Shown: positions 56,749-64,000 of the stretch, piece after piece
Position numbering within the stretch: position 1 is the stretch's first letter
How the letters are laid out: the number at the start of each line of letters is the position of its first letter
NCBI RefSeq assembly: GCF_013408535.1
Contig: NZ_JACBZA010000001.1
Span: 4,920,850-4,984,849, forward strand
Length of the DNA stretch: 64,000 bases
Direction: 5' to 3'
From: Actinopolymorpha cephalotaxi
Lineage (GTDB): Bacteria; Actinomycetota; Actinomycetes; Propionibacteriales; Actinopolymorphaceae
Program-made: the position numbers and the translations under genes
The notes under the pieces: model-generated
Database searches by the model: none
What the model was told of the DNA's origin: nothing
Seen by the model: the letters and a program-made list of their open reading frames with translations, nothing else

Positions 56749-58176
56749 TCAGCGCGGTCGGGCGAACTGGGTGGGCCTGCCCATGTAGAACATCGACTTG
56801 ACCTCGACGCCGCGACCGGGGCGCGGCGCCTGCACCATCTCGCCGTTCCCGATGTACATCGCCACGTGGTAGATCGTGTTCGAGTCGCGCGGGTTGTTGG
56901 CCCAGAACAACAGGTCGCCGGGGCGCAGTTGGCCCAGCCGGACCTTCCGCGACTGCCAGTACTGACCGCGGGCGAAGTGCGGCATCGAGATGCCCGCGTG
57001 CTCCCAGGCCCGCATGGTCAGTCCCGAACAGTCCCAGCTGCCCGGCCCGTCGGCGCCGAAGACGTACGGCTCACCGACCTGCCGCAGCGCGTACTCCACC
57101 GCAAGCTCGCCTTGACGCGACGACCCGCCGCCCTTGCCTGGCGAGGATCCGCCGTCGTATTTCCGACTGCCGCCACCGTTGTCGCCGTCGTCCTTCTTGT
57201 CCCTGCGATTCTCGTTGCCGCCGCTCTTTCTGCTGCTGCTGCCGCCGCCGTTGTCGTCGGCACGGCCCTGGTCGCGCTGGCGGCGGGCACGCTCGGCCTG
57301 TTCGGCGCGGCGACGTGCTGCCTCCGCGCGCTGACGGGCCTGTTCGGCCAGCCCTGCCTGACGTTTCGTGGCCAGGTCGGTGGAGACGTTCTGCAGTGCG
57401 GCCAGCCGGGCGACCAGAGCGGCCTTCTCGGCCTCGATCGAACCGACGGCCCGGGTCTGGGTGGCCAGGGCGGCCTCGGCCTGCCGCCGGGCCCGGTCCG
57501 CGTCCGCTGCCCGCCGGCGCTCGACGCCCGCCGAGGCGGTCGCCTCCTGCGCGAGCACATGGGAGACCGCCTGGCTGGCGCGCAGCCGTTGGTAGGCGTC
57601 GTTGGCGGAGGTGGAGACCATCGACGCCGTCGACGCGCGGTCCAGCATGGTGCGCGGACCGTCGGCGTCCAGGTAGGCGACGATCTCGGTCAGCCGGCCG
57701 TCCTGGCTGTAGTCGGCCACCGCGAGGCCGGCCACCTCACGCCGGCGTTGCTCGACCTGACGACGTGCCCGGTCCGCCCGCGCCGCCGCGGCAGCAGCCG
57801 CCTGGCCGGCTTTCGTACGACCGAAGACGGCGGTGTCGTACGCCTCGACGGCCATCTGCGCGGCGACGTCGAGCGCACGCATCCGGGCATCGGCCTCGGC
57901 GAGCCGGGCCTGCACCTGACCGACGTCGGCCGCCGCGTCCGCGGCCCGGCCGCGCGCCACCTCCACCTGGTGCCGGCTCGGAATGCTCTGCGGGTCCGGG
58001 GGTTCGGCCGCCGCGGGAACGGCGGTGGCCACCACCGCCACACCGACCAGCAGCGCGAGCGCTTCCCGTACCCTCCGGGCCGGCCGTGACGAACACGGGC
58101 CGGACGACTCCACGTCGGGTGGCTCCACGGCGATTCGCCTCCTCGCGGCGGAAGCGGCGCCCCCACCAGAGAACAA
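56749..58176 (-). CDS. secreted NlpC/P60 peptidoglycan hydrolase (RipA/B-like)
   Basis: A 475-residue cell-wall endopeptidase. A Sec signal (ALALLVGVAVVATAVPAAAE, about residues 38-57) is followed by a long coiled-coil region rich in Ala/Arg/Gln (ARADRARRQVEQRRREVAGL). A Gly/Ser/Lys/Asp-rich flexible linker occupies about residues 310-358. The C-terminal C40 domain has the nucleophile Cys in GPGSWDCSGLTMRAW near residue 384, LRPGDLLFWANNP and the His in YHVAMYIGNGEMVQ near 434. It cleaves stem peptides, probably during division. The start is uncertain (58176 or a later Val/Met). About 266 bases upstream are AT-rich for this genome and could be a long leader. Confidence 0.9.
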   Translation of the reverse strand: MFSGGGAASAARRRIAVEPPDVESSGPCSSRPARRVREALALLVGVAVVATAVPAAAEPPDPQSIPSRHQVEVARGRAADAAADVGQVQARLAEADARMRALDVAAQMAVEAYDTAVFGRTKAGQAAAAAAARADRARRQVEQRRREVAGLAVADYSQDGRLTEIVAYLDADGPRTMLDRASTASMVSTSANDAYQRLRASQAVSHVLAQEATASAGVERRRAADADRARRQAEAALATQTRAVGSIEAEKAALVARLAALQNVSTDLATKRQAGLAEQARQRAEAARRRAEQAERARRQRDQGRADDNGGGSSSRKSGGNENRRDKKDDGDNGGGSRKYDGGSSPGKGGGSSRQGELAVEYALRQVGEPYVFGADGPGSWDCSGLTMRAWEHAGISMPHFARGQYWQSRKVRLGQLRPGDLLFWANNPRDSNTIYHVAMYIGNGEMVQAPRPGRGVEVKSMFYMGRPTQFARPR

Positions 58177-58442
58177 ACAACACCTGCCGCTCGGAAGGTA
58201 CCTATCCGAGGGAGGCCGCGAAACGCCTTTGCCTGGTCAAGGTTGGCCAGTCCGGTCACCACGGCGAATAGACGCGGGAAAACACTCGGATGGAGGCGTC
58301 CCCGGCATTCGGGAATGGGCCGACCTCGCGAACACGAAAGCACCGGAAACATATTCGTACGACAGCCGGCTTCGCACCACAGAAGCCGTCCGACGAAATT
58401 AAAGCGGACCCGCCGAAATGCCCTACTGGTGAAGGGAATTCG

Positions 58443-59234
58443 TCATGCGCCCGGGCGCGGGAACATCTCTCCGTCCAGCGACTGACCGGCGGTGAGACCG
58501 AGCGGCTCGGTCACCGGGTGGGGCGCGCCGGAGAACTTTGTACCGGCGTCCATGTAGATCGCCACGTGCGCCAGCCGCGCCAGGTCGGTCCGGTTGGGGG
58601 TCGCCATGTGGCCGGTGTAGCTGCTGTGGAAGGTGCAGTCGCCGGCCTTCAGCGGAACCGTCACCCGCGGCACCCAGCGAAGCGACGGGTCGAGGTCGAA
58701 CAGGTCCTCCTCGTCGCGGAGGTTCTGCGGGCGGAACCCGGTGAGTTCCTGCGTGCCGGGCAGAAAGGTCATGCAGCCGCGTTCGGGTGGCACGTCGACC
58801 AGCGCGATCCAGGCCGACAGCGAGTGGCGGTCGCCGTCGTGCGGCCAGTACGGCCGGTCCTGGTGGAACTCCGTCGCCGCCTCGTTGTGCGGCTCCTTCA
58901 CCAGCATGTGGTCGTGCCAGATGCGCAACGGAATTCCGGCGAGCTGCTCGGCCACACCGGCCAGTCGCGGGTGCAGGGTGAGCTCGCTCATCGCCGGGTC
59001 CTGCCGCCAGACGTTCACCAGCTGGGTGAACACCTGGTCCTTCGCGAGGCTCTCCGACCGGTGCGCCTGCAGGAAGCGTTCGGCCGCGCCGCGGAAGTGC
59101 TCGGCCTCGGCCTGGTCGAGGACGCCGCGCACCCGGACGAAGCCGTCGCGGCGGTACCGCTCGATCAGGCCGGGTTCGAGTCGACCTGTGCTGTCGACGT
59201 CGCTGCGCCATTCGAGTACGCCGCTCGTCGTCAT
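58443..59234 (-). CDS. phytanoyl-CoA dioxygenase-family (PhyH) Fe(II)/2-oxoglutarate oxygenase
   Basis: A 263-residue oxygenase. RRDGFVRVRGVLDQAEAEHF begins the fold. The iron site is His-X-Asp in TEFHQDRPYWPHDG near residue 123 with the distal His in SSYTGHMATPNRTDLARLAH near 209; Arg in the same stretch binds 2-oxoglutarate. WIALVDVPPERGCMTFLPGT is typical. It hydroxylates or halogenates a small molecule, which could be a lipid, amino acid or natural product intermediate. ATG at 59234; an upstream open extension is rejected. 144 bases after the MarR gene on the same strand. Confidence 0.9.
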   Translation of the reverse strand: MTTSGVLEWRSDVDSTGRLEPGLIERYRRDGFVRVRGVLDQAEAEHFRGAAERFLQAHRSESLAKDQVFTQLVNVWRQDPAMSELTLHPRLAGVAEQLAGIPLRIWHDHMLVKEPHNEAATEFHQDRPYWPHDGDRHSLSAWIALVDVPPERGCMTFLPGTQELTGFRPQNLRDEEDLFDLDPSLRWVPRVTVPLKAGDCTFHSSYTGHMATPNRTDLARLAHVAIYMDAGTKFSGAPHPVTEPLGLTAGQSLDGEMFPRPGA

Positions 59235-59378
59235 GGGATGCCGCCCCCTCGTGGGTGGTCGCCGGTGGTCGGGTGCTCGACGTCTGGCGACGATCCTGGC
59301 ACGAGTACGCACCGGTGCCACCCGCCGTGGGTTCGCTGGGCCGCACCCGGCCAACCCGGCCGTTGCGAAGTCCTCGGA

Positions 59379-59930
59379 TCAGGTGCCGACGTGGGTGGGC
59401 GGCAGCTCGCCGACCCGCTCCCGGACGTCGCGCAACAGCAGCCGGAGCAGCTCGGCGAGCGTCTCCCGTTGTCCGGCGTCGAGGCCGCCGAGCAGTTCGA
59501 CCTCCTGGCCGAGCACGAGGTCGACGGTGCGCTCGACCGTGGCGTGTCCCTGCCGGGTGAGCTCCACCCGCACGGCCCGGGACCCCGGCCCGACGGGCCG
59601 CCGGCGAACCAGGCCCTGTCGTTCGGCCCGGGCCACCCGCTGCGAGACGGCCCCGGCGGTGACCAACGTGCGTTCGGTGATCTCGCGGGTGGTGAGGGTG
59701 TACGGCGGGCCCGCGCGCCGGATGGTGCTCAGCAGGTCGAGAGTCGCCGCGTCCACCCCGGCCGCGGCGAGGACGCGGCGGCGGTTCTCACCGAACGCCT
59801 TCGCCAGCGCCCACACCCGGGAGACGACCCCGATGGACCCGACCGGCGTGCCGGGGCGTTCGCGTTCCCAGGCCGTCGCGATCCGCGCCGCCAGGTCGTC
59901 GTCCTCGCGGGGCACCTGTTTCTTCGCCAT
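59379..59930 (-). CDS. MarR-family transcriptional regulator
   Basis: A 183-residue winged-helix regulator. Helices around GVVSRVWALAKAFGENRRRV and LDLLSTIRRAGPPYTLTTRE lead to the recognition helix TERTLVTAGAVSQRVARAER. The wing is GLVRRRPVGPGSRAVRVELT, and the C-terminal dimerisation helices end LPPTHVGT. ATG at 59930 has GGGAGGAT upstream. A 28-bp palindrome in the 78-base gap to the divergent SDR gene is almost certainly its operator, so it should control both itself and the SDR. The inducer is unknown. Confidence 0.93.
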   Translation of the reverse strand: MAKKQVPREDDDLAARIATAWERERPGTPVGSIGVVSRVWALAKAFGENRRRVLAAAGVDAATLDLLSTIRRAGPPYTLTTREITERTLVTAGAVSQRVARAERQGLVRRRPVGPGSRAVRVELTRQGHATVERTVDLVLGQEVELLGGLDAGQRETLAELLRLLLRDVRERVGELPPTHVGT

Positions 59931-59964
59931 CGATCCTCCCGGCTTGACGTCCGGGTCCCGTCCC

Positions 59965-59992
59965 GGCGTACGTTTAGACCTAAACGTACGCC
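59965..59992. promoter_or_regulatory. 28-bp palindromic MarR operator
   Basis: GGCGTACGTTTAG (59965-59977) and CTAAACGTACGCC (59980-59992) are perfect inverted halves around AC. It lies midway between the divergent MarR and SDR starts (34 and 16 bases away) and so overlaps both promoters. The inner TTTAG-AC-CTAAA is AT-rich against the surrounding GC, as in other MarR sites. Confidence 0.85.
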
Positions 59993-60008
59993 TTCCGAAG
60001 GAGCCACC

Positions 60009-60734
60009 ATGTCCCGCACCATCGTGGTCACCGGCGGCGGCACCGGCATCGGCCGTGCGATCGCCCTGCGGTTCGACGCCGCCGGCGACACCGTGGTCGT
60101 GACCGGGCGCCGGCCCGAGCCGCTGAAGGAGACCGTGCGGGCCGGCACCGGCCGGATCGAGGCCGTCCGGTGCGACGGCGCCGACCCCACCCAGGTACGC
60201 GAACTCGCCGAACGTCTGCCCGGACGGGTCGACGTCCTGGTCAACAACGCCGGCGGAAACACCGACTTCGACCTCGCGGAACCGGACAGTCTGGAATCCC
60301 TCGCCGACCAGTGGCGAACGAACTTCGAGGCCAACGTGCTCACCGCCGTCCTCACCACGCACGCGCTCGCCGGCCGCATCGCCGACCACGGATCGGTGAT
60401 CTCCGTCGGCTCGATCGCGGCGGACAACGGCGCCGGAGCCTACGGCGCGGCCAAGGCGGCGCTGACCACCTGGAACCTGAGCACCGCGGCCGTTCTCGGC
60501 CCGCGCGGGATCACCGCCAACGTGATCGCACCCGGCTACATCGCCACCACGGAGTTCTTCCGCGACCGGATGACGCCGCAGCGGCGGGACCAGCTGCGCA
60601 CGGCCACCCTCAACGACCGGATCGGGCAGCCCGCCGACATCGCCGAGACGGCCTACTTCCTGGCCTCCGACGGCGCCCGGCACATCACCGGACAGGTTCT
60701 GCACGTCAACGGCGGCGCCCGCACCACCCGGTGA
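60009..60734 (+). CDS. SDR-family NAD(P)-dependent oxidoreductase
   Basis: A 241-residue classical short-chain dehydrogenase. Cofactor loop TIVVTGGGTGIGRAIALRF, NNAGGNTDF, the catalytic Ser in SVGSIAAD and Tyr-X3-Lys in AYGAAKAALTTW, and the C-terminal FLASDGARHITGQVLHVNGG are all in place. An Arg after the second strand (TGRRPEP) suggests NADP preference. It probably reduces or oxidises the substrate sensed by the divergent MarR repressor. ATG start after GAAGGAG. Confidence 0.95.
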   Translation: MSRTIVVTGGGTGIGRAIALRFDAAGDTVVVTGRRPEPLKETVRAGTGRIEAVRCDGADPTQVRELAERLPGRVDVLVNNAGGNTDFDLAEPDSLESLADQWRTNFEANVLTAVLTTHALAGRIADHGSVISVGSIAADNGAGAYGAAKAALTTWNLSTAAVLGPRGITANVIAPGYIATTEFFRDRMTPQRRDQLRTATLNDRIGQPADIAETAYFLASDGARHITGQVLHVNGGARTTR

Positions 60735-60847
60735 CCCGGTGATCCGGTGACGTGGTGATCAGGAGACGGTCGCGCGGTGCGTGACCGGACCGTCACCGTG
60801 CCGACCCTCTGGGCCTTTGGGGGTGGTGGCCGTTAGGGTCGCCGACT

Positions 60848-62140
60848 GTGAACACGATCCCGGACCCGGCCGGTACGCAGGCCGCCACCTCGCCCGCTGC
60901 CACCAGCAAGGACGGCGCGGCCGACCCCGCCACCACGATCCGCCGGGTGAGCGGCACGGAGCTGCTCACCACCGCCAACCCCCTGTGGGCGTACGCCTTC
61001 TCGAGCTCACCGGTCCCCGACGAGCAGGTCGAGCGCCAGCGGGCCGAGCTCGAGTCCGGTGAGGCGGACGACTCCCGGGTCAACCTGGTCGCGTTCGGCG
61101 GCGACGAGGCGGAAGCCGTCGTGGCCGGGATCTCGATGCGGCACAACGTCCGGGGCACGGTGTTCCCGATGGTCGGCATCAGCGGGGTGGCGACCCACCC
61201 GAAGGCCCGCCGGCGCGGCCACGTCCGCACCCTGCTCACGCAGATGCACGAGGAGATGCGTGACAGCGGGCACGTGCTGAGCACGCTCTACCCGTTCCGG
61301 CAGTCGTTCTACGAACGCTTCGGCTACGTCGGGTTCCCCAAGCCGCGCAGCATCCGGCTGGAGGCCCGCGGCCTGGAGCGGATGCTGCGGGTCGAGGTGC
61401 CCGGCGAGGTGAGCGTCCACCGCATCGGTGAGGTGTTCGACGACTACTACGCCCTGCTGGAGACGCTCCTTCGCGAGCGGCACGGCTTCTCGATCTTCAC
61501 CCGGGCCGGCACCGTGGAGGTGGCGAAGGAGAACAAGCACTGGATCGTCCTGGCCCGCCACGAGGGTGAGGTCGTCGGCGCCCTGCTCTACCGCACCAAC
61601 GGCTTCGGCAACGAGCTCCAGGGCCGGCAGCTGCTCACCCGCGGACCGATCGGGCGCACGCTCCTGCTGCAGTGGCTGGCCCGCCACCACGACCAGTACA
61701 GCTCGTTCACGTTCGAGCTGCCGCCGGACGAACGCCCCGACCTGTGGTACGTCGACCTCGCCTACGACGACGAGACGAAGGTCAGCGGGCCCAACCACAG
61801 CGCGCCGATGGGCCGGGTACTGTCGGTGCCCGGACTGGCCGGGATCGCGACCGGTGCTGCCCGGGCGACGGTCGAGGTGGTGGACGACCCCTTCGTGGCC
61901 GGCACCTGGACGCTGGACGGCCGCGGCGGGACCCTCGAGGTCACGCCCGGGAGCGCCGGTGGCAACGGCTCCGGTGGCACGGCCCGGCTGACCTCACACG
62001 GGCTGGCCGCCCTGGTCTACGGCGTCATCGACCCGGCCGAGCTGACGCTGCAGGGCTACGGCACCGTCGACGCCGAGACCGCCCAGGCGCTGCGCACGAT
62101 CTTCCCGCCTGCCGCGCCGTACCTCTTCTCCGGCTTCTGA
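60848..62140 (+). CDS. Eis-like GNAT acetyltransferase with SCP2-like C-terminus
   Basis: A 430-residue protein of the Eis family. The first GNAT domain includes VFPMVGISGVATHPKARRRG, HVRTLLTQMHEEMRDSGHVL and LYPFRQSFYERFGYVGF. A second GNAT-like unit spans the middle (KENKHWIVLARHEGEVVGAL), and the C-terminal part (about 310-425) resembles a sterol carrier fold ending at a free carboxylate (LFSGF). Eis of M. tuberculosis acetylates aminoglycosides and proteins; substrate preference here is unknown. GTG start. The stop lies inside a 15-bp tandem repeat. Confidence 0.92.
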   Translation: MNTIPDPAGTQAATSPAATSKDGAADPATTIRRVSGTELLTTANPLWAYAFSSSPVPDEQVERQRAELESGEADDSRVNLVAFGGDEAEAVVAGISMRHNVRGTVFPMVGISGVATHPKARRRGHVRTLLTQMHEEMRDSGHVLSTLYPFRQSFYERFGYVGFPKPRSIRLEARGLERMLRVEVPGEVSVHRIGEVFDDYYALLETLLRERHGFSIFTRAGTVEVAKENKHWIVLARHEGEVVGALLYRTNGFGNELQGRQLLTRGPIGRTLLLQWLARHHDQYSSFTFELPPDERPDLWYVDLAYDDETKVSGPNHSAPMGRVLSVPGLAGIATGAARATVEVVDDPFVAGTWTLDGRGGTLEVTPGSAGGNGSGGTARLTSHGLAALVYGVIDPAELTLQGYGTVDAETAQALRTIFPPAAPYLFSGF

Positions 62141-62220
62141 TTCACCGGTTACTGGTTCACCGGCTTCTGGTTCACCGGCTTCTGGTTCACCGGCTTCTGG
62201 TTCACCGGCTTCTGGTTCAC
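62131..62220. repeat. six 15-bp tandem units spanning the acetyltransferase stop codon
   Basis: Consensus CGGCTTCTGGTTCAC. The first unit has TGA (the stop, 62138-62140) where the others have TGG. The second is CGGTTACTGGTTCAC; the rest match. Because the unit is five codons, readthrough or a TGA-to-TGG change would add Gly-Phe-Trp-Phe-Thr repeats in frame. Confidence 0.95.
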
Positions 62221-62238
62221 CGGTCACCAGACAGCAGC

Positions 62239-62272
62239 GAGCAGCGCCCGGGAAGGATCCCGGGCGCTGCTC
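62239..62272. terminator. 15-bp perfect hairpin between the acetyltransferase and RHH genes
   Basis: Arms 62239-62253 and 62258-62272 (GAGCAGCGCCCGGGA and its complement), loop AGGA. Between convergent genes. Confidence 0.85.
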
Positions 62273-62297
62273 GTCAGTGATCCGTACTCAGCCGACC

Positions 62298-62597
62298 TCA
62301 GCCGAGCCCGGCGCCGCCCTTGCTGGCGAGATACATCTCGAACGCCTCGCGCGCGAGCTGGGACACCGTCTTGCCGTCCCGCGCGGCCTGCTCCTCGGCC
62401 ATCGCCCGAAGAGCCGGTGGAGCGCGGAACGTCACCTGTGGCGAGCGACCCTGCCCACCCAGCGACGGCCGGCCCCGGCCCCTTGCACTCTCGGGCTCCA
62501 CGCGCGGCGCCGGAATGTGCCCGGCCCCGTACTCGCCCCGTTCCTCGGATACGAGCCTTACGCCGGTATCCACGTCCAACGTGGAATTCTCGGTCAT
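62298..62597 (-). CDS. ribbon-helix-helix DNA-binding protein
   Basis: A 99-residue protein. A charged N-terminal half is followed by a basic Gly/Arg segment (ESARGRGRPSLGGQGRSPQ), a beta strand (VTFRAPP) and two helices (ALRAMAEEQAARDGKTV, SQLAREAFEMYLASK), the RHH/CopG pattern. It could be an antitoxin-like or local regulator; no toxin gene is adjacent. ATG at 62597 has GGAGGAGGG upstream. An open extension to 62702 is rejected. 143 bases after ctaD on the same strand. Confidence 0.82.
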   Translation of the reverse strand: MTENSTLDVDTGVRLVSEERGEYGAGHIPAPRVEPESARGRGRPSLGGQGRSPQVTFRAPPALRAMAEEQAARDGKTVSQLAREAFEMYLASKGGAGLG

Positions 62598-62740
62598 CCC
62601 GACCCTCCTCCTTCGCAGGTCATCGGAAAATGTGTGATGCACGGGGAAGTGATCACATCCTCCGATCGAAACGCCGAGCACCTGCGGCCTCGCCCCCCAC
62701 AAGGGCGCGTACGCCGGCGAACTTCGTCCCGTTCGGATTC

Positions 62741-64000
62741 TCAGGGTGTTGTTGCGGGGGTGTTGTCCTCGATCTCCAATCTCGCGATCTCGGGGTGATG
62801 CAGATCAAAGGCCGGACTGTCGGACCGGATCCGGGGCATGGAGGTGAAGTTGTGGCGCGGTGCGGGCGATGCCGTCGCCCACTCCAGCGAGCGACCCCAG
62901 CCCCAGGGGTCGTCCAGCTCCACCTTCGGGTGGTTGCGCGAGACGATCACGTTGAGAATGAACGGCAACGTGGAAAGGCCGAGCAGGAACGCGCCGACCG
63001 TGGACACGGTGTTGAGGGTGGTGAACCCGTCCTCCGGCTGGTAGTTGACGTATCGCCGGGGCATGCCCTCCACGCCCAGCCAGTGCTGCACCATGAACGT
63101 CATCTGGAATCCGACGAACAACGTCCAGAAATGGATCTTTCCCAGTCGTTCGTCCAGCATCCGGCCGGTCATCTTCGGCCACCAGAAGTAGAACCCGCCG
63201 AACATCGCGAACACCACGGTGCCGAAGACGACGTAGTGGAAGTGAGCCACCACGAAATAGGTGTCGCTGACCTGGAAGTCCAGCGGCGGTGACGCCAGGA
63301 TCACCCCGGTGAGCCCGCCGAACAGGAACGTCACCAGGAACCCGATCGCCCACAGCATCGGGGTCTCGAACGTCACCGATCCCCGCCACATCGAGCCGAT
63401 CCAGTTGAAGAACTTCACCCCGGTCGGCACCGCGATGAGGAACGTCATGAACGAGAAGAACGGCAGGTCCACACTGCCCGTGACGAACATGTGGTGTGCC
63501 CAGACCGCCATCGACAGCGCCGCGATTCCGGTCGTGGCGGCCACCATGCCGACGTACCCGAACAACGGTTTGCGGCTGAACACCGGAATGATCTCGGTGA
63601 TGATCCCGAAGAACGGCAGCGCGATGATGTAGACCTCGGGATGACCGAAGAACCAGAACAGGTGCTGCCACAGCAGCGGCCCGTACGACGTGGGGTCGAA
63701 CACGTGCGCCCCGAGCCTGCGGTCGGCCTCCAGCATCAGCAGCGTTCCGGCGAGCACCGGGAAGGCCATCAGCACCAGGATGCTGGTGAACAGCACGTTC
63801 CAGGTGAAGATCGGCATCCGGAACATCGTCATTCCGGGCGCGCGCAGGCAGGCGATCGTGGTGACGAAGTTGACCCCGCCCAGGATGGTGCCCAGGCCCG
63901 CGAGGTAGAGGCCCATCACCCACAGGTCGCCACCGAACGTCGGGGAGTACTCCGGTCCGCTCAGCGTGGTGTACGCCGTCCAGCCGAAGGCCGCGGCGCC
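62741..64000 (-). CDS. ctaD: cytochrome c oxidase subunit I, 5' end beyond the window
   Basis: The visible 419 residues are the C-terminal three quarters of the aa3-type heme-copper oxidase core subunit. The CuB/Tyr segment is [15 protein letters not shown], the CuB His pair is [12 protein letters not shown], and the heme ligands are in [13 protein letters not shown]. The usual KxxP/T proton-channel region ([16 protein letters not shown]) is present. At least eight transmembrane helices are seen. The tail ends in [14 protein letters not shown]. The frame is open to the right edge. Earlier internal Met or GTG codons are not starts. Confidence 0.97.
   Translation of the reverse strand, partial: GAAAFGWTAYTTLSGPEYSPTFGGDLWVMGLYLAGLGTILGGVNFVTTIACLRAPGMTMFRMPIFTWNVLFTSILVLMAFPVLAGTLLMLEADRRLGAHVFDPTSYGPLLWQHLFWFFGHPEVYIIALPFFGIITEIIPVFSRKPLFGYVGMVAATTGIAALSMAVWAHHMFVTGSVDLPFFSFMTFLIAVPTGVKFFNWIGSMWRGSVTFETPMLWAIGFLVTFLFGGLTGVILASPPLDFQVSDTYFVVAHFHYVVFGTVVFAMFGGFYFWWPKMTGRMLDERLGKIHFWTLFVGFQMTFMVQHWLGVEGMPRRYVNYQPEDGFTTLNTVSTVGAFLLGLSTLPFILNVIVSRNHPKVELDDPWGWGRSLEWATASPAPRHNFTSMPRIRSDSPAFDLHHPEIARLEIEDNTPATTP

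Noticed and set aside
58177-58442. c-di-AMP (ydaO) riboswitch upstream of the NlpC/P60 gene
   Set aside because: Such switches often precede cell-wall hydrolase genes in actinobacteria, and this leader is long, but I could not find the conserved late core or a consistent set of stems. A covariance-model search would decide.

Overview
The window is a high-GC actinobacterial chromosome segment. Evidence includes Lsr2, ClpC, DUF3180, DUF1707 and DUF2795 proteins, many GTG starts and four-base GTGA gene overlaps. The conserved backbone runs radA - disA - mutY - clpC - lsr2 - lysS - coaX - DUF3180/folK/folB/folP - folE - ftsH - hpt - tilS - DUF2342 metalloprotease - dacB - ppa, which follows the order known from Mycobacterium tuberculosis (roughly Rv3585 to Rv3628c). 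Absence of pan/nad genes and the many carbohydrate-active genes inserted into this backbone fit a soil saprophyte. A member of Propionibacteriales (Kribbella/Actinopolymorpha-like) is my guess, not something the sequence proves.

Region by region. 1-9.9 kb: the 3' part of isocitrate lyase, a secreted SGNH hydrolase, a ppx/GppA - BadF-type kinase - sugar isomerase operon on the minus strand, a cysteine-rich protein, a methyltransferase, TrmO and RadA. 9.9-20.4 kb: an intergenic block of stacked inverted repeats, a GH78 rhamnosidase lying between radA and disA, DisA, a Gfo/Idh oxidoreductase, an anchored secreted protein, MutY and a Tat-exported PL8 polysaccharide lyase. 20.5-28.2 kb: ClpC, Lsr2, LysS, GDPD, a STAS protein and CoaX. 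28.4-37 kb: two DUF1707/DUF4190 paralogues, a MacB/FtsX-type ABC exporter, a graveyard of four broken deoxysugar/polysaccharide genes, and a NarL-type two-component system. 37-42.6 kb: a MidA-type methyltransferase, two PH-domain membrane proteins, a stand-alone nuoD and an Ala/Lys-rich membrane protein. 42.7-56.7 kb: the folate cluster, interrupted by an esterase and a DUF2795 gene, then FtsH, Hpt, TilS, metalloprotease, DacB, pyrophosphatase and SAM hydroxide adenosyltransferase. 56.7-64 kb: an NlpC/P60 hydrolase, a PhyH - MarR / SDR divergon with a clear palindromic operator, an Eis-like acetyltransferase, a ribbon-helix-helix protein and the 3' part of cytochrome oxidase subunit I.

How the genes work together. 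RadA, DisA and MutY serve genome maintenance and c-di-AMP signalling. ClpC, FtsH and the DUF2342 protein are or resemble proteases. FolE, FolP, FolB and FolK form a near-complete tetrahydrofolate branch with overlapping genes. Hpt and TilS act in purine salvage and tRNA decoding. DacB and NlpC/P60 remodel peptidoglycan. The GH78, PL8, SGNH, Gfo/Idh, BadF and isomerase genes point to plant or microbial polysaccharide use.

The most unusual features are: (i) short tandem repeats (11-17 bp units) that repeatedly sit at gene 3' ends and sometimes include the stop codon; (ii) the 150-bp nest of inverted repeats filling the radA-GH78 gap; (iii) a truncated sugar-gene junction at about 34.6 kb; (iv) a MidA-type arginine methyltransferase next to an orphan nuoD, the bacterial counterpart of its known eukaryotic substrate. 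No CRISPR array, insertion sequence, tRNA or rRNA was recognised.
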